DNA of 64,000 bases, taken from NCBI GenBank assembly GCA_006937955.1, contig SSNP01000080.1, forward strand, positions 2,472,439-2,536,438. The letters run 5' to 3'. Shown piece by piece: positions 47,775-60,131 of the stretch. Origin of the DNA: Pachypanchax playfairii (Eukaryota > Chordata > Actinopteri > Cyprinodontiformes > Aplocheilidae). The notes below the pieces were generated by a model. That model saw only the letters and a list, made by a program, of their open reading frames with translations, made no database searches and was not told the origin of the DNA. The first letter of the stretch is position 1, and each line of letters begins with the position of its first letter. The position numbers and the translations under genes are program-made.

Positions 47775-49300
47775 GAGATGTGGGTGGTGGTAGTGGGGGC
47801 TTGAAATTAACCCTCTGCGTCTTGGAGATTAGTTCTTTAAATGCATAAGCTTTGGGGGATTCCCAGAGCTTTGACATCTAGAAGACCCCCAAACTTATGT
47901 ATGTAGGTAGGGACTAATAAATAAGTGTATGCTCAAGAGTTTCTGTCTCCCCCTTTTTATGTGGGTGGAAGTAAATTATTCCAAGAGCAGCCCACGAGTG
48001 AAACTCCACCTTTAAAAAACATGCCAGTTGTTTTGATTCGCAGTTTTTAAGATGCCAAATCATCAAATAAAGCTGAAAAGGTCAGCAGCAGTCTAATGAT
48101 GCTGTTTAATCCTTTTATCTTGAAACAGCTCAGTGTCTCAATGACTTTACATAAATAAGGGGGAAATAATAAATAATAAATCTTGGCCTCACAGCAAGTA
48201 ATTGAGTCTTATTTGGACTTAAATGAAATCTCTTACAGAATTTATCTTGAAAATTCAAACAATGATCATTACAAAGTGGGTTTGATGACTAACCATAATG
48301 GCATTAAATGAAATAACTCTAATGTCATCATAAAAAAAAGTCCGAAAATGTAATTTTCCAACGTGAACCATGTAATAAATAGCTTTACATGTTTAACAGC
48401 AACACAAAATTTAGTTTGATGAAAACATTTCTACTCAAGTAGTTGCAGGTGTATTTGTGTATATAAGGTTTGTTGTGTCATGATAAAACAAAGTTTTATA
48501 TAAATTAGATAAATACATCAAATGAACAATAAGAAATGATAAAACACATGAATTTATTTATGAATTACAAAGATGAACTGAACTGTAGAAACAGTTTGTG
48601 ACAATGTAAACAAAAATATATCTTCATGATCTGTGTGTTATTAAACCTAGGCTGGTTGACATGTTTTAACTTAATCTGTGCAACTTTTAATTTACTAACA
48701 GAAACAGGGACTTGTTCACCTTAACCTATATACTATACAGACATTGCTAATAAGGCAATAGAACAAGCATGATGCAAAAGAATGGGAAACTAACAGAACT
48801 TATTTCACTAAATGCCTTTAAATCCAGACTGAGATCACTTTAGACAGCCTCCCTAAATTGCAACTACTTTTCTTAATTTGTGTGTAAATGAATCGTTATT
48901 TGTTGGAACTGAAACTTTTTTTGCCTCTTTGCCAGGACTCTCTTAAAAAATTGTTTTTTTAATCTAAATTTAACTTTCCTGGTTAAATAAAGGTCAAATA
49001 AATACAATAAAACATAACAAAGGAATTAAAAACACAAACAAGCAAATCACTTTAGTTTTTTTTTATATAAAAAAGAATGCTAATAGTAATCTTATCAAAT
49101 TCAATTTGTCTTTTAGATAGTATGAAAGCCCATTTCAGCCACTTTGATTTTTTTTTTTTTGTCAGAAACACTATCTCAACATTATGACTTAACATCTAAT
49201 ATGAGATACTGAGTCATAATTCTGAGATTGTGGCTCATTTCTGATTCACAAAATATTTTTTGTCCTTCGGTGGAACCAGTTATAGCGTGCAGTTTGGGAT
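47775..49300. other. Spacer between divergent nab2 and dnajc14
   Basis: AT-rich sequence without recognisable exons. The right half holds a LINE 3' end (48720-49010). Just past it, 49300-49430 with a YY1-like AGATGGCGG site (about 49313) is the likely dnajc14 start region. Confidence 0.5.
48720..49010 (+). mobile_element. LINE 3' end, plus orientation
   Basis: The text LISLNAFKSRLRSL can be read at about 48798-48840, as in the last residues of fish LINE polymerases. It is followed by a spacer with GCCAGGACTCTCTTAAAAAA and the terminus CTTTCCTGGTTAAATAAAGG then TCAAATAAATA. The reverse complement of this terminus is seen at 51914-51991. The copy is 5'-truncated. Confidence 0.7.
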
Positions 49301-49440
49301 TAAAACGCTAGATGGCGGTAGCGTCCTTCGGTTTATCGCTAATATCCGAAGAAGAAGAGGAAACTTGACGAAAGTAGGAAACAGAGCAAAAGAAAAAATA
49401 ACACGAGCAGTTGGCTGTTAAATATTTATGTCAAAGGTAT
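49301..49440 (+). promoter_or_regulatory. dnajc14: Probable dnajc14 promoter and non-coding exon 1
   Basis: A CpG-containing region with a YY1-like AGATGGCGGT (about 49312) typical of housekeeping starts. It ends near a donor-like AAAG|GTATAT at about 49437/49438. The next exon then begins at an acceptor (TTTTCAG) at 50106. The start site is inferred. Confidence 0.4.
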
Positions 49441-50106
49441 ATGTGACATTCAGTGTTTTATGCACATTTGTGGATTATATTATTACTTGAGGACTGATTC
49501 TGTGTTCGCAACAACCCGTCAGGAAGCGCTAATAACAGCTAGTTCAGTTACTGTTACTTGCTTTAGGAGTTAGCAACTGTCGTGCTAAAAAGGCGTAAAT
49601 ACTCGCTGTACTTGTTGTCTCGTCGCTTTATTGAAGCTAGTACTCTATTTGGTGAAATATTGTCCTGATATTCTGCATAAAAATAGATAATTTTAGCTGT
49701 TTTCGTCATGCTCCTTCATGCTAACAGCTTGGCAGCTGCTAACGACCGTCGTAAAAACAAAACACCTGAGATACAGACAGATTACGGTCAGAGGTGTTTA
49801 ACTCATTACATGACATGTAACTTCACCATAAATGTTTACACAACCAGTTTCTTCGTAGGACTGGACATTTTGTAAATGTCAGAGTTGAAAGTTTGGTGCT
49901 GATTTGTCGAACAAAATCTTTCAAAACTAACAGTCTTTGTAACTTTAATACATACTTCTAATACAACCAGACAATATTTAGTACAGGGTCAACAAGATTG
50001 TGATATTCCTCCAGTTTTTGTGTCTATTTTATTGTATTTTGTTAGTCAGAAATGTCAGAGGAAGTGTTCTGTTTCTGCTTATCTAAACTGACCTGTTGCT
50101 TTTCAG

Positions 50107-50275
50107 CCCCCATGTGTCATGGGACACTGTGATGGACCTGAATCTTTGTTAGAAGATCCCCCCTTTCATTGTTGAATGAGACTCTGTAGGTAAACTGCTG
50201 CTGCTGATTATGGATTTAGAAGTTCCTCTTCCATGAACTCCAGCTTTATAGCTCTTCAATCTGGCAATAGTAAAC
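50107..50275 (+). other. dnajc14: dnajc14 5' leader with short upstream ORFs
   Basis: The stretch between the acceptor at 50106 and the main ATG carries several ATGs. One opens MCHGTL-stop and another encodes about 18 codons; both end before the main start. Such upstream frames often lower translation; here this is inference. Confidence 0.4.
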
Positions 50276-53200
50276 ATGGAGAAAGATGCAGCTGAGAAAG
50301 AAATGGAGGATGAGGAGGTTTCTAATGATGATTTTGCCCCAGAAGCCAGCTTTGGTCAGCAGCAGGCCACAGAGACCAACGAGTACATGCAGGGGGATGG
50401 AACAACCCATTCCAATGCTCAGGAAACCCCAAATCTAGTCACCCAGCAAGACTTTGGAGCTGATGAAGCAGATGATTGTGGATTTACAGAAGGTAAAGAG
50501 GATACTGAGGAGTTTCTGGACGAGTTTGAGCATAGTAGGAGTGAAGATCAAGAGAACCCCCTGGTTATAAATCAAGAAGAGGATGAAGCTGCGAAGGAGC
50601 AGCACATGAATGGAGAGTCAGTCTGGAGGAGCATTGGAAGTGGAAGGAGGTGCAAATTAAAAGGCGGCGGATCAGTGTTTGAGCAGAGTGGCTTTTCCTC
50701 ATTTCAGAGAGGCAGTGTTATGTCAGGAGGTGGTCGGCACAAGCAGACTCGCAGACGCAACCATCACCACCATCAGCAGAACCGAGGTCGCAGGAGGACA
50801 GGCAACCAACTTTTCTTAGCTTTCAAAGAGATGCTTTCAGAGTCTCTGAGCTTCTGGTGCATCTCGTGCATCCACATGTTGATTGAGATTATCGTGACAT
50901 TAACACACAATTGTGGAGTTGGAGTGGAAACTGGAGTTTTGAAACTTTACAACTTGGGGCAGCAGCTTCTTCTAAAGATGACTGATGTACCTGGAATGAA
51001 AGCAGATATTAGTCGAATTTTGAAATGGGTAAAATGCACAGGAGCAAACCTCGTGGATAAGTCTGTGAGGTCTGTCAAGTGGCTGAAGTCGGCTGTTGTA
51101 TCCTGTGTCAGACTTTTCTGTGCTTTAGTTATTCTCAGCTTCCAGTGGGGAAGGGGGGTGTTAGTCCGTATTGGTGGAGAAAGGGGAAAACGCTGTTGGA
51201 CAGCTTTTCAGGAGTCAAGGTTTTGGAAGAGTCTGCTGTCCCTGCTGGATAGAGTCTGGAAGAGGTTCAGGAGAAATGGCCACACTCCTCCATACTCACC
51301 TGAGTCACCTGGCAGAGGAAGAGGAGAGCCAGGCCAGGAGTTGGAAAGACTTTTGGCGTTGGCTGAAGTACCAGAGGGTGAGCTTGACCCTTTTACAGTG
51401 CTGGGTGTGGAGGTCCATGCCACAGAGGTTGAGCTGAAGAAGGCCTACAGACAGCTGGCTGTCCAGGTGTGTGGGGTGGATGGGAGAGAATAAAAGTAAA
51501 CTCAAGTATTTACTGTAGATTCTAAAATAACAATAGATAAATGTCAGTTTGTTTTTTTTATACACTCAATCAGTTTTTTCCTCTGTTTGTTCTCTTTCAG
51601 GTCCATCCAGACAAGAACAAACACCCACGAGCTGGAGAGGCTTTCAAAGTCCTGAGGGCAGCCTGGGATATCGTCAGTAACCCTGAAACACGGCGAGAGT
51701 ATGAGCTGTGAGTACGAAGACAGAAAGTTGGTTAATCATGTGACTAGAGTAAATCAACAACAGAACCAAACAAACATGTATACTTGTTTGTTTTTCTTAA
51801 TTTTCTCAGGTATAGTAGTCATGATTTAATGTCTTTAGAAGAGGGAGGCTCTCAGAGTGTAGCTGGAGTTGAAAAATTTAAAGTTCAAAGCTGCTCACTC
51901 TTTTCTTTTGTGGATTTATTTTTCTTTATTTTTATTTACCAGGAAAGTCCCATTGAGATTAAAAACCTATTTTTCAAGGGAGTCCTGGGGTGGGGTCATT
52001 GTGGTGATAGTTTAGTTTAAGTGAGATTGTTTGGAATACTGATGAGTTCAGATTGATTTTAAATACTGAAAAACACCTCAGAGAAGTCACTTAGTAGTTG
52101 CTTTATTATAAATTCATACACTAAGAAACAAGAAGGTGAAACTGTATCACACTATGTCAACATAATTATTGAGGATTCAGCTTTTCTATCTCTTAAATGG
52201 TCCCTTTCCTGAGTAGCTGTTACTTTGATTAGAATTTCTCTCTGATCCTCCAAACTGAAATCTGCAGGTAAGATACCAGCTAAGGCACCTCAAGCAAACC
52301 CTCTTCATAGAATCCAACTATTTATTTTAGTGATGAATCACTGAATCAGTCCGTGACCTTTCTGCTGTTATCTCCTGCCATCATCTGTCTTATGTTTCGT
52401 TCCCACGCAGGAAACGCATGGCAGCAACTGAGCTATCAAAGTCCATGAACGAGTTTCTCACCAAACTGCAGGATGACTTGAAGGAAGCTATGAACACCAT
52501 GATGTGCACGAAGTGTGAAGGCAAGCACAAGTATGTAGCTCTACGCCCAACAACGCCACCACTCAGCTGCATCAGTGTCATTTCTTTAAACCTTCAGTAT
52601 TACTCATACTGTGTGAGTCACGTCTTGTTTTGTAGACCTTCACCTCAGTTGTATTTTCTTCATGCTCTGTGTGTGCAGGCGGTTCGAGATGGATCGTGAA
52701 CCTGCAGAAGCCCGCTTCTGTGCTGAGTGCAGCCGTTGCCATAGCGCTGAAGAGGGAGACCTGTGGGCCGAGTCGAGCATGTTGGGCTTACGCATCACTT
52801 ACTTTGCTTGTATGGAAGGGAAGGTGTATGATATCACAGGTGAACAACAACTTCTGTTTAAAGCTTCCGCTTTGCTCGTCGGTAACACAGAGACATCCAG
52901 TAGTTTGTAAAGATTCTTCTGTATGTGTATCATATGATGTTTTTACAGCTTAAAGTAAAACTTTAGCTGCATTTCCTTCATGTTGATATTAGAACCCGTG
53001 TACAGGGATGGAAGAAGCTCCTGCTCTAACTGCTGCAAAAATAAATAAACAAGTGTAACATTTCATTCAATTCATGAATCTCAGTGCGGAAATCCTCAAG
53101 TTTTATTCCCTTAATTCACCAATTATCAGTGAAAAAATGTGGAATTGTGAAAAGAATCTATTGCAACACCTCGATTCTTTTCTTTTCCAGTCATTCTGTC

Positions 53201-56200
53201 GTAGATTTCTGGCTGTTGGACAGACCTCACATTTAATTCTAGAATACTTTAACTTACTGGGAAGTTTCTAAAGCTGCAAAGCGAGTCCAAACGTCAGCCC
53301 TCTATCATTGTGTCACTTGATATGAGATGTTTTAGTTTGCTTGTAACCACTCGGGCCTCGTATGTCCAGAAAACATTGTTTTAGACGGTTTGTTCTTGAC
53401 TGAGAAGCAGGTTCTTTTGTTGAGAGAAAATGATTTGGGTTTGACAACAAACTACGCGTCCACTCATTTTCTGTCCTGTCAAACATGAATGTTTACTATG
53501 TTAACAGAAGCACGATGACTCGGGTGTGTCCCTTTTTACTTCACTTTTTTCACATTTTCTACCATCACAGTTAGAACTGTGTGTCAACTGTTTATTCTCA
53601 GCAGGATAAAACAACCGTCTTGAATGTTCACGTTCTCACTTCAGAATGATGAATGTTTAAAAGTTTGGAAGTTCATTGGCTCCAGCAGCTTCTTTTCTAA
53701 GATCACTGCTAATGTCCTTCGTTGGCATTTTACTGACGTGCACCTGAGTGCTTTAAACCAGCGTAATGTGTGCTACATACATCCTCATATCTAACTTTTT
53801 GTCTTGGTGTTTGTTGTTATTAGTGTTTGTGTCCTGATTCATAAAACCTTTGAACTGAAAAATTTACTTACTTTTTATGTTTTTGGACAAAGGTAAAAAT
53901 AGTTCAAATTTCTGTTACATATTTATCAGCAAAATGTGAATTAAAATAAAAATCCAGGTGACATGTGTAAATTTGTTCCATCAAGTGACTGTCTGTGATA
54001 CTGTCATGTTTCAGAGTGGGCCGGTTGCCAGAGAATTAGCATCTCCCCCGACACACATCGTGTACCGTATCACATCTCCTTTGGTTCCAAGAACAACAGC
54101 AACGCCACACGACACAGGTACGTACCTCAGGGAAGGATCTGGACTCAGTGTGGACAGGAAGGAGCTGTTGAGAACTAGAGATGCTGTGATGTTTTTCCTC
54201 GTTATATTAGAAGTCATTCAGGTGTCATGAGGAGATTATAATATAAATGAATGTGATATTTGTGCAAACTGAGTCCACCTCATTCAGTTCCATGTTTTCA
54301 GAATTGTTCCAACATTATTGTCGCTTTAAATAGAGTTTAACAGACTGACGTATCAACTTGTCCCATAAACAGGCTTTTACTCTGAAATAAAAAAGGAATT
54401 ATCATAGTAACAGTTTTTACTTATCATCCAAGAAAGCTCAAGTTAAACTTGATTTTCTGGATAACAGCAAATCATTACTGACGTCTGGAGACATTCGTGA
54501 GAACTAGACCTAGAAGGACATTAAACCTGCAGTGTGACTGTATCTTATATTCTATTTCAGTGTTGAGGGAACGTTTTGTAAAGGTCGTCTCCAGTTGCAC
54601 AATGTGCAGAGAGAAAGTTGATGCGATGAGAGAAACCAGGATTCAATCAGTCATCCTCGTCAGCCTGCTGCGGTTCCAGAAAGGAGCTGCTTTTATCAGT
54701 TTAACTTGTGGCTTTTTGCTGCATTTTCTTTTTAGAGCTGCTAAAACACACACAAGGCTTATTGGTCGATCGAGTCTGACTACAGTGAAACCTGACTTCC
54801 TTTGAAACCCCCTTGCAGAAGGACTGCGTGGTTAACTTAAAACAAACAGCATAAAAACTCTAATAATGTCTGATTTTCTTCTCTGCTCAGGAAAACCTGA
54901 CGAGTTTAGTACGTTCTGCAGTCTGTAATCAGCATTTACATTACATTGGTAAAATCACTTTTTAAAATACTTTTTTCTAACATTATATTGAAACATTATG
55001 ATAAATTATCTCACAATATTTATTGCTGTAAACACGTGTGCTTGGTCAGTCGCTCAGAGTCTACTTGAACTTCGGTTTTATTGCAGGTTTTATAATAATT
55101 GTAACTCCATGACTGTCAGTGTAAACATTGTTCAGGTTGATTGACTTTCCAAAAATAGAAGAAGAAGAATATTTTTTTGTTTAATTGAGTTGAGTGAGAA
55201 GTAAATCTTTTATTAAGACTGTGATCTCTGTTCAACACACTCGTTTATGAATTCTTAGCTGTTGTTTTTATACAGCTATATACTATAAACTTTTTTGTTA
55301 AATGTGATATTTTGGAGGTGAGTTCTGCTCTCGGCTGATTCGTTTGAACTTCTGTGCACAAGTTTATGGATGAAACACGTGGACTCTTCAGGCTGCAGTG
55401 TTGCTTTGCATTTATTATTCAGTACAACAATAAAAGCACGTTGGCAGCTTCCACTCCTGTAGATCTTGTTCTGGATTGTTTTCATGTTCTCTCCTAAAGT
55501 TCCTTCTATGAGCTTGTTCTGTTTTTGCAGCCTAACAGAGGAAATCCTGTTGCTCTCTGAGCTGCTTTGACTGCTTCATAACAGCAGCGTCCTTGAAGAA
55601 AGAATAAACACATTCTGGACTTGTTGAACACATTTAGGATGACACACGGACTTTAAATTTACTGCTACATGTTTTAAATAAAAAAAAAGACAAAATAACA
55701 GATTTTGTTCAAGAATTAGTACACAGCACCTCATTTCGAATCTCTTCCTCCTGTGGGAGTTTTTTTTTTTTAACAGCTTATTTTATTTAAAAGTGATGGA
55801 GTCAGTTTGCAGCATCTGGCCTTGTGGTTTGTCTCTTACCACATGTAACCTCGTATCATCACAAACTGCTTCTCTGCTTCCGACCGTTGACTCATTTTTA
55901 TATTTTATTGAACCTCAAACTAAAGTCCATTTTATTCTATAACACATTTATAGAACTGTAAAGTTCTGTACACAGCAGAGATTCAGCACCAAAATAAAAT
56001 AATAATAAGCACTATAAAATATGCTTACTGCACTAAAATGGCTGAAGACTAAAAAACATATTTCAAATTGTAATTTAAAGACTAAAATCCAGTTTCGACC
56101 GGATCTTTGTCCATTGCAGACTGATGTTTTATGGTCTCCACATGTTGGAGGTTTGCGTCTGTGTAATCTTATTTCCTCCAGTGTGGGAGTTAATGATGGT

Positions 56201-56970
56201 TTACGTTTGGCTTTTTGGGATGTAAATTCAATTTTCCTTCAGCCATTTTTAAAATTTTTTCTTGAACATTATCTCTGGTTCCCGCCCTCTTTACCTTCTT
56301 ATTCCAGTTTCCTGTCACGACTCTGTGATGCATCTTTGATTTACCTGCATGTTTATCCTCAAACAGCCTCTGTAGACAGTTTTCTTCAGACTGGAATCAA
56401 AGTGTCTCTCCTGAAGGAGTTTTATATACTCTGTTGTTTAAAATGACCTGATTTCCTAATGAGGTTGTTATTTTCTGCATTTAAAGGACATTTTACTGTA
56501 TCATTATTTCATCTACTTGATCTGGATCATAGTTAGATGCTTTATATTTTTAGTTAATTGGAGTTTTAATGTGTCATATTTTAGATTATTTTCCTCTAAA
56601 AGTTGTTGCATGTATTTATATATCCGACCAGTTTTTTCACAATACTTAGATACTTCTGTGTTCTGTTTGTTCCAGGACTCCATCAGAACACGGCACCGGA
56701 CCTTCAAATCCGGCTGATTTGCAGGACTTCTTCAACAGAATGTTTAAAGGCGGACCTCCGAATGACATGACTGCCAATGGGAGCTTTTTCCCCTCAGGTC
56801 CGCCTCATCATCACCCACCTGGCGCTGCAGCGAACCCCTTCCCCCCTCCCCCGGGTCAAAGCGGGTTCTACGTGCCGGGGAGCCATCGTCCAGATTCTAA
56901 TGAGACATGGGCTGAAAGTGGTAAACCCCCCAGAAGGAGAAAGAAGGTCCGCAAACCCTTCCAGAGGTGA
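50276..56970 (+). CDS. dnajc14: DnaJ homolog subfamily C member 14
   Basis: ER-membrane Hsp40 co-chaperone; in mammals it assists export of some receptors from the ER. Coding exons 50276-51466, 51601-51707, 52411-52530, 52679-52839, 54015-54117, 56676-56970 join in frame to 658 aa (human 702). The N-terminal 150 residues are acidic, followed by a basic His-rich stretch (HHHHQQNRGRRR near 165). Hydrophobic segments near residues 185-215 and 270-295 look like membrane helices. The J domain spans about 365-435 with LDPFTVLGVEVHATEVELKK and the catalytic HPD at 399-401; the HPD begins just after the first intron. A cysteine-rich part follows (MCTKCEGKHK, CAECSRCHS), and the C-terminus ends in the basic RRRKKVRKPFQR. 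Two AATAAA signals at 57017-57030 lie right after the stop. It diverges from nab2 and converges with inpp1. Confidence 0.97.
51914..51991 (-). mobile_element. LINE 3' end, minus orientation
   Basis: Reads TTTATTTACCAGGAAAGTCC, CATTGAGATTAAAAACC and CAAGGGAGTCCTGG. Reverse-complemented, this gives CCAGGACTCCCTTG, GGTTTTTAATCTCAATG and GGACTTTCCTGGTAAATAAA, the same terminus as at 48930-49005. It lies in the second dnajc14 intron. Confidence 0.7.
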
Positions 56971-57016
56971 AGTCTGTTTACTTGTGTGTCAAAGAAACAG
57001 CGCAAGGGACACGATA

Positions 57017-57030
57017 AATAAACAAATAAA
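57017..57030 (+). terminator. dnajc14: Tandem poly(A) signals of dnajc14
   Basis: Two AATAAA hexamers (57017-57022 and 57025-57030) lie about 50 bases after the stop codon, which predicts a very short 3' UTR. A longer form using later signals (for example near 58540) cannot be excluded. Confidence 0.55.
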
Positions 57031-57039
57031 GGCCATGTT

Positions 57040-60000
57040 TGTCTCTCGCCTGCCTTCGGCATGCCAAGATGTGAAATGGAGACGGCCGGTGAGTAAAAGG
57101 CTGCTGTCCGATCAGCCAGAGCAGGAAGAGAGAGGAAGGGGCGGAGCCATCTCAGTGACTCTGAGTGTTTAAAGCTGAAGGAACAGCTATGATGGTGCTT
57201 TATCTTTCATTTCACCTTAATATGTTGTCGGTCTTAAAGATGACTGTAGCCTTTAAAACTGAAGTCCTAACGATGCTGTAATGAGACATTTTCCTTTTCA
57301 TCACTTCCTGCCAGATCCACTGCTGCACGACTCATTCACCTTTTTCATTTTAACGCCTCATTTTGCTTTCTCACATATGTTTAGCATGAAGTTGGACTCT
57401 AAGCAGAGAGTCGACGAAGTGAAGATTTAACAATCACTGTAACGGAGAAATGAAGATGAGAATCCGTGCAGCTTCACTGTGTCAGTGTGGATCTTCTGAA
57501 GCGACGCACTCTTAAGAGTTAATCCCAACAAGATAAATGAGACAAATCTGAACCACACTAACACAACTTTATCAAATTATTCAAAGGTTTTTACACTCAG
57601 AAGAAAATTCACTCGGTTTGGTCACTTTGTTGGTCGCTACATATAAAAAATATATTTAAAATCCAGCAGGAAGTGAGAGGCAGACGTTCTTATTTTTTTG
57701 CTGTTTTTATGATCATCACCAGAGATTCACGTTACTTGATCTAAAATTGGTTCGAATCCTCAGATTATACCGTGTTGATGTTGCTGATGTCTAAATAACA
57801 AGTTGTTGTAGATCAGATCAGATTGAATCGGCACTAATTTGAGCTTTACACCGTTATCATTTTTAATGAAAGAGTTAAATCTCACAACAGTTTGAAGCTG
57901 CTGCTATAAAGTTTATTTGCATCATTATTCTGAAAGTTATCTGTGTTTTGGTTGAATCTTCTCCAAGTCCCAACTTGTCCTGGTTGTTTTTACATACAAA
58001 CTGATATGAACCTGTTAGTTCGCTTTAGTTCTAAACTCGTATTCCTCTCTGGTTGATGTGGTTCAGATTTAAACAAGTTTACAGAAAATCTAATTAAAAA
58101 CACAAATAGCTGCTTTTCTTAGAATAAACCCAGTGTTACTGGTTTAAACATGAAGAAATTGATTTTGTTGATGTGGATTTTGCCTAAAAGTTACAATTTA
58201 ATTTACAGCTTGATGGAAGAAAACAGCTGTGTTTTTGTTTACGCTTTGATTTGAAGATTTTGAGACTTTTAGTGATGTGGAAAATGTGCGTGATGAGGTA
58301 TTTGATTAAGGGTATTTTTATATATAAACATTGACCTTAGCTAATAAGTTTTTGGTTTGTTTTTTTTTGTTGGTTTTAATTTGCACACCCACCACTTTTC
58401 TAACACCAGAGGGATTTTCGAACAGTCGTTGGTGATTTTTAGCCAAACCCGACTCCTCCAGCTGCAGCTGAGTAGGAGGTGTAGCTCACCAAGTTAACAG
58501 CTCGCTCGCAAATTAAGATATTTTTGCTGGTTGAATCCAAATAAAATACTTTTGCTTGTAAAGCTGTTTACTCTTTTGATGAAATATGGCTGTAAGACAG
58601 AATGCAGAAGCTTAAGAGGAGCTTTTGTTTCAGCTCACTTCAACAATAAAGCTTCTGTTCACCTGTCAGATATTTTTTATTGGATTTGGACAGTTTTTCA
58701 GACACGTATGTCATAACTCAAATGAAGCTGTCTCAAACAAATTGTTTCCAAACCAGAGAGGACGCACCAAGCAGAGTGAAATTCTGATGATTACTGTGTT
58801 TTATTTTGAAAAACAAAACAACTTTTGGAATAATAATTTCCTATTACATCAAACCTTCGGATCTGGAACTATTTTTTTTTTTTTTTGTGTAGCCATATGT
58901 TCAGGTCAGATTTAGGAACAGACGCGTCCGTCTCCTGGGAATGTGGTTTAAAGATGGCAGTTCAGAAGGTCATTCGCCTGAAGCGTGTGAGTGTTTGGGA
59001 TTTTTTTTTTTTACAGAATATGCAGAAATATTGCAAAAAAGTCAGACAATCATCAGGGTTTTTTGTAAAGAAATAAGTGAGTTCTCGACTGACGAACAGT
59101 TTTAAAACATTGGGTTTGTTTCCCCTGCTTTCTCTGGTTTTCAAAATAAAGGTGATTTCGTATATCTACAATACATCGTTATCTCGTTATTTCACACATA
59201 ATTTGTCAGATACAGTTTATACAGTAACATTTAAACATCTGAGTGAGCAAAAAGTTTCAGCACATCGTGAACATTCAGGCTGCTCTAATAATTAAATGTA
59301 AACATGCTCTGTGTCACCGTTTCACCGCGTGTCTTTTCCACTCGCTGACCTTTAACCAACTGTGTTTATGATAATGAAACCAGGGCAGGCCATCTGTAAA
59401 TCTCTGCTCCTTACAAGGAGCTGCAGTTCACCATCACACCAATATTTGACTCAATCTTTTACATCTTAGAATAAAAAAAGAAATATAATCAATCTGAAGC
59501 AGTCAAGTGATAGTTTAAAGCATTTCCCACAGCCAGCACTTCCACCACTTTAAAAAAGAAAACATTTTCAATGTCTCTGCAACACCTGTTTCATGTTTCA
59601 ATGCATAAAGAAGAAGAAACCTGCTTTTAAAAACCATTAATGACAGAAACACGCACCCAGCTTCTGCTCTACATTTAAAAATTAGCTTAATTATTGTTTT
59701 TGATACAAAATACGTTCATCTGTTTGGTATATTTAAAATTAATGTTAGCACAATAAAATCCTTTTTTCAATTTGTTGGGATTTATAAATATTTTTTTACT
59801 TCTGGAAACTTAAACTTGATATCAATAGATTGTATAAATTATGCCATATGCTGCCATATTAAGTTTTTGGAGCCATAAATGCAAGTAAACAGGAGCAGAT
59901 ACCTGGAAAAAATATCTGGACATGAAGGGGGGCGGGACTTATCCTGCAGCCAGCCAATAGGGTTTCTGGTTATCTACAATCTATGTGTTCAGTCTGTAAT

Positions 60001-60131
60001 ATATACAGACACTCACACAAAAACTGGTTAAAAGTTAAAATTTATGACTAAAATATAATATCTTTGAGTAACAAAACAAAGGTGAATTTGCAACATTAAA
60101 AGCTTCAGTTTGTGTTTCATGTTACTTTCAC
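57040..60131. other. Spacer between convergent dnajc14 and inpp1
   Basis: AT-rich DNA with no recognised exon; it may include alternative 3' UTR of either gene. Short T tracts are present (58870, 59000). The open frames here show no family resemblance. Confidence 0.5.

Noticed and set aside
50188..50252. Possible short intron in the dnajc14 leader (GTAAAC to CCAG)
   Set aside because: It would be only about 55-65 bases, below the usual minimum for a vertebrate intron.
56021..56446. 141-codon frame in the last dnajc14 intron
   Set aside because: No family I recognise, low-complexity hydrophobic composition, no support from splice sites; may be a decayed repeat ORF.
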